Source: Clostridia bacterium (GTDB lineage: Bacteria; Bacillota; Clostridia; Christensenellales; UBA1242). From it: a DNA stretch of 9,116 nucleotides. Shown piece by piece: positions 7,561 to 9,116 of the stretch. A model generated the notes under the pieces. The model was given only the letters and a program-made list of their open reading frames with translations. It was not told the DNA's origin and ran no database searches. The position numbers and the translations under genes are program-made. Every line of letters starts with the position of its first letter. Position 1 is the first letter of the stretch. The stretch is taken from the NCBI GenBank assembly GCA_017616705.1, contig JAFZXQ010000051.1, positions 1 through 9,116 of the forward strand. The letters run 5' to 3'.

Positions 7561-9030
7561 TTAAAATAAATCTTCTGGTGGCGGAACAATTTCATTTATT
7601 TCTCCGCCAATATCTTCTGCTTTTGGCATATGACCTTCTGTGTAAGCGTCAATAATGCTCTTTGTGTTAGCGTCATTTGTAAGATTAACAAAGCTAACCC
7701 TTGAACCCTTCCAGCCAAGGAACACGCTTCCAAGAGAGCCATTTCTGTGTTTAGCAATTATTAATTCTGCTTCATAATCTTTAGGCGCATTATCTTCGCT
7801 TACTGGCGCACCATCTTCGTTATACATCTCTTTCTTGTGAATAAAGATAACCATATCTGCGTCTTGCTCAATAGCACCAGATTCCCTAAGGTCACTTAAA
7901 ACTGGCCTATGGTTTGTTCTTTGCTCAACACCACGTGAAAGTTGGCTCAAAAGGATAACAGGAACGTTTAATTCTTTTGCTAAAACTTTCATCTTTCTGC
8001 TTATTGCGCTAATTTCAGTTTGACGATTGTCTGACTTCATATCATCAGTCATAAGTTGCAAATAGTCAATCATAACAAGGTCAAGCCCATGCTCACGCTT
8101 TAACTTCCTACATTTAGAAAGAATTTTAGCAGGAGTGTTAAGCGAACCATCATCAATATAGATTTGAGTTTGGGTTAACTTTTTGTTGGCTTTCCAAAGT
8201 TTTCCCCAATCAACTTGATCAAGGTCACCTTTTAGGCCCTTACCCATGTCAACATTAGCAAGGCTAAATAACATTCTTTGACTTAATTGGTCAGCGCTCA
8301 TTTCAAGTGAGAAGCAAGCGCATTTAGCCCCCGCTTCAAGAGCAGCATTTGTTACAATGTTCATCGCAAGGCTGGTTTTACCAAAACCAGGGCGAGCGGC
8401 AATAATAATCAAATCGCTCTTTTGAAGTCCGTTTGTTATTTCATCAAGTTTATAGAAGCCTGTTGTTAAACCGCGAAGTGAATTGCTATCTTTATGAATT
8501 TCTTCAAGTTTTCCAATAACAGATTCAAGGCTATCTTTAATAGTAACAAATCCGCTAGTTTGCCCACGTTCTCCGATATCATAAATATTTTTTTCAGCAA
8601 GAGCAAGGCAAGCGTCTCCATCTTCGCTGTTATATGCTTTTTCAATAACTTGCCCGCAGGCCTCAATTAATTGCCTGAGAGTGCTATTCTTTCTTAAAAT
8701 TGCAACATAGTTTTCATGGTTAGCAGCACTAGGAACGGCATTAGTTAAAGTTGTTAGATAACTAACCCCACCAACGCTAGCTAAAACACCTTCTTTTTCA
8801 AGTTCATCAGTTAACGTCAAAATATCAATAGTAACATTAGCATCATAAAGTTTAACAATTGCCCTATAAATTGCTTTATGCGTTTCGCTATAAAAATCAT
8901 AGTCATGAACTTTGCTAATAATATTAACACTAACCTCAGGGTCAATTAAAACGCACCCTAAAACTGCCTGCTCAACCTCAAGGTTGTTTGGCATAACTTT
9001 TGCTACTTCATTTGTTCTTGCTTTTGCCAT
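7561..9030 (-). CDS. dnaB: Replicative DNA helicase DnaB (DnaC of Bacillus)
   Basis: Hexameric 5'-3' helicase that opens the replication fork and interacts with primase. With the start chosen here it has 489 residues, a normal length, and contains no intein. Visible: the N-terminal DnaB domain beginning PNNLEVEQAVLGCVL (about 14-28), a linker around 155-190, then the RecA-like motor with Walker A ARPGFGKTS (212-220), the segment CFSLEMS (239-245), Walker B LVMIDYLQL (318-326), LLSQLSRGVEQR (360-371), DLRESGAIEQDAD (380-392) and the arginine-finger segment KHRNG (427-431). The tail after about 450 is acidic and ends in PPPEDLF. A longer frame begins at an ATG at 9040-9042, but that ATG overlaps the GGAG that serves the ATG at 9028-9030 and has no site of its own, so the inner start is preferred. 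First gene of the operon with alaS and the DUF4097-like gene. Confidence 0.96.
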   Translation of the reverse strand: MAKARTNEVAKVMPNNLEVEQAVLGCVLIDPEVSVNIISKVHDYDFYSETHKAIYRAIVKLYDANVTIDILTLTDELEKEGVLASVGGVSYLTTLTNAVPSAANHENYVAILRKNSTLRQLIEACGQVIEKAYNSEDGDACLALAEKNIYDIGERGQTSGFVTIKDSLESVIGKLEEIHKDSNSLRGLTTGFYKLDEITNGLQKSDLIIIAARPGFGKTSLAMNIVTNAALEAGAKCACFSLEMSADQLSQRMLFSLANVDMGKGLKGDLDQVDWGKLWKANKKLTQTQIYIDDGSLNTPAKILSKCRKLKREHGLDLVMIDYLQLMTDDMKSDNRQTEISAISRKMKVLAKELNVPVILLSQLSRGVEQRTNHRPVLSDLRESGAIEQDADMVIFIHKKEMYNEDGAPVSEDNAPKDYEAELIIAKHRNGSLGSVFLGWKGSRVSFVNLTNDANTKSIIDAYTEGHMPKAEDIGGEINEIVPPPEDLF

Positions 9031-9034
9031 AGAT

Positions 9035-9040
9035 CTCTCC
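9035..9040 (-). promoter_or_regulatory. Shine-Dalgarno site that sets the dnaB start
   Basis: GGAGAG on the minus strand; the GGAG core is 6 bases before the ATG at 9028-9030. The G of the upstream ATG (9040-9042) is the first G of this site, so that ATG is unlikely to be the real start. The inner ATG yields MAKARTNEVAKV. Confidence 0.75.
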
Positions 9041-9042
9041 AT

Positions 9043-9077
9043 TAATATAATTATAATTATAACTATAAAACTGTCAA
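9043..9077 (-). promoter_or_regulatory. Promoter of the dnaB-alaS operon
   Basis: Perfect -35 TTGACA (9072-9077), 16-base spacer, perfect -10 TATAAT (9050-9055). The predicted transcription start is about 9043, giving a leader of roughly 13 bases that holds only the ribosome-binding site. A second TATAAT lies 6 bases upstream of the -10 (9056-9061) and a near copy, TATATT, lies just downstream (9044-9049), so the -10 region is a short 6-bp-period repeat. From 9078 to the window end (39 bases) I see only AT-rich sequence and no recognisable gene end. Confidence 0.82.
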
Positions 9078-9116
9078 GGTTGAATTTTGATTAAAACCAC
9101 TTTATTTTTAGCAAAA

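Noticed and set aside
7561..9030. Intein or insertion in DnaB, a common intein host
   Set aside because: All motor motifs are continuous and the length is that of an ordinary DnaB, so there is no insertion.
9078..9116. Possible end of an upstream gene such as rplI, which often precedes dnaB
   Set aside because: A short open stretch ending in a TGA that overlaps the -35 exists, but the few residues do not resemble the L9 C-terminus and 39 bases are too few to support a call.

Overview
The window is a gene-dense stretch of an AT-rich bacterial chromosome with every gene on the minus strand, so transcription runs from high to low coordinates. The gene set (DnaB, AlaRS, then AddB and AddA) and the Shine-Dalgarno sites point to a low-GC Gram-positive lineage, probably an uncultured Clostridia/Bacilli-type member of the Bacillota. 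This is inferred from gene content and no species is claimed. All four complete genes end in TAA and tryptophan is encoded by TGG, so the standard bacterial code fits. I see no mobile elements, CRISPR arrays, tRNA or rRNA genes, and no stretch above 300 bases lacks a gene.

Upstream operon (about 9077 down to 4168). A sigma-A-type promoter (TTGACA, 16 bases, TATAAT) precedes dnaB, the replicative helicase. It is followed at 11-12 base gaps by alaS, a strongly shortened alanyl-tRNA synthetase, and by a membrane-anchored beta-strand-repeat protein of the DUF4097 type. A clean intrinsic hairpin terminator sits directly behind the third gene. The spacing implies that one transcript carries a replication enzyme, a translation enzyme and a surface protein of unknown function. 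No T-box leader is present for alaS.

Downstream operon (4151 down to 1 and beyond). A second promoter, with an extended -10 and a nine-base A-tract upstream of its -35, drives addB and addA. These encode the two subunits of the AddAB helicase-nuclease, which resects DNA double-strand breaks for RecA-dependent repair. The -10 hexamer is only 6 bases from the addB ATG, so the mRNA is predicted to start at the start codon (leaderless). addA begins with GTG inside the last codons of addB and runs off the window after 305 codons.

Most notable points: the predicted leaderless addB mRNA; an AddB that has lost its N-terminal P-loop but keeps the nuclease residues and the four-cysteine iron-sulfur signature; an AlaRS lacking both the beta-barrel insert and the C-Ala domain while keeping the editing-site residues, with an extra four-cysteine cluster in the catalytic domain; and the uncharacterised solenoid-like surface protein between alaS and addB. 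I found no clear new multi-gene defence or mobile system here.
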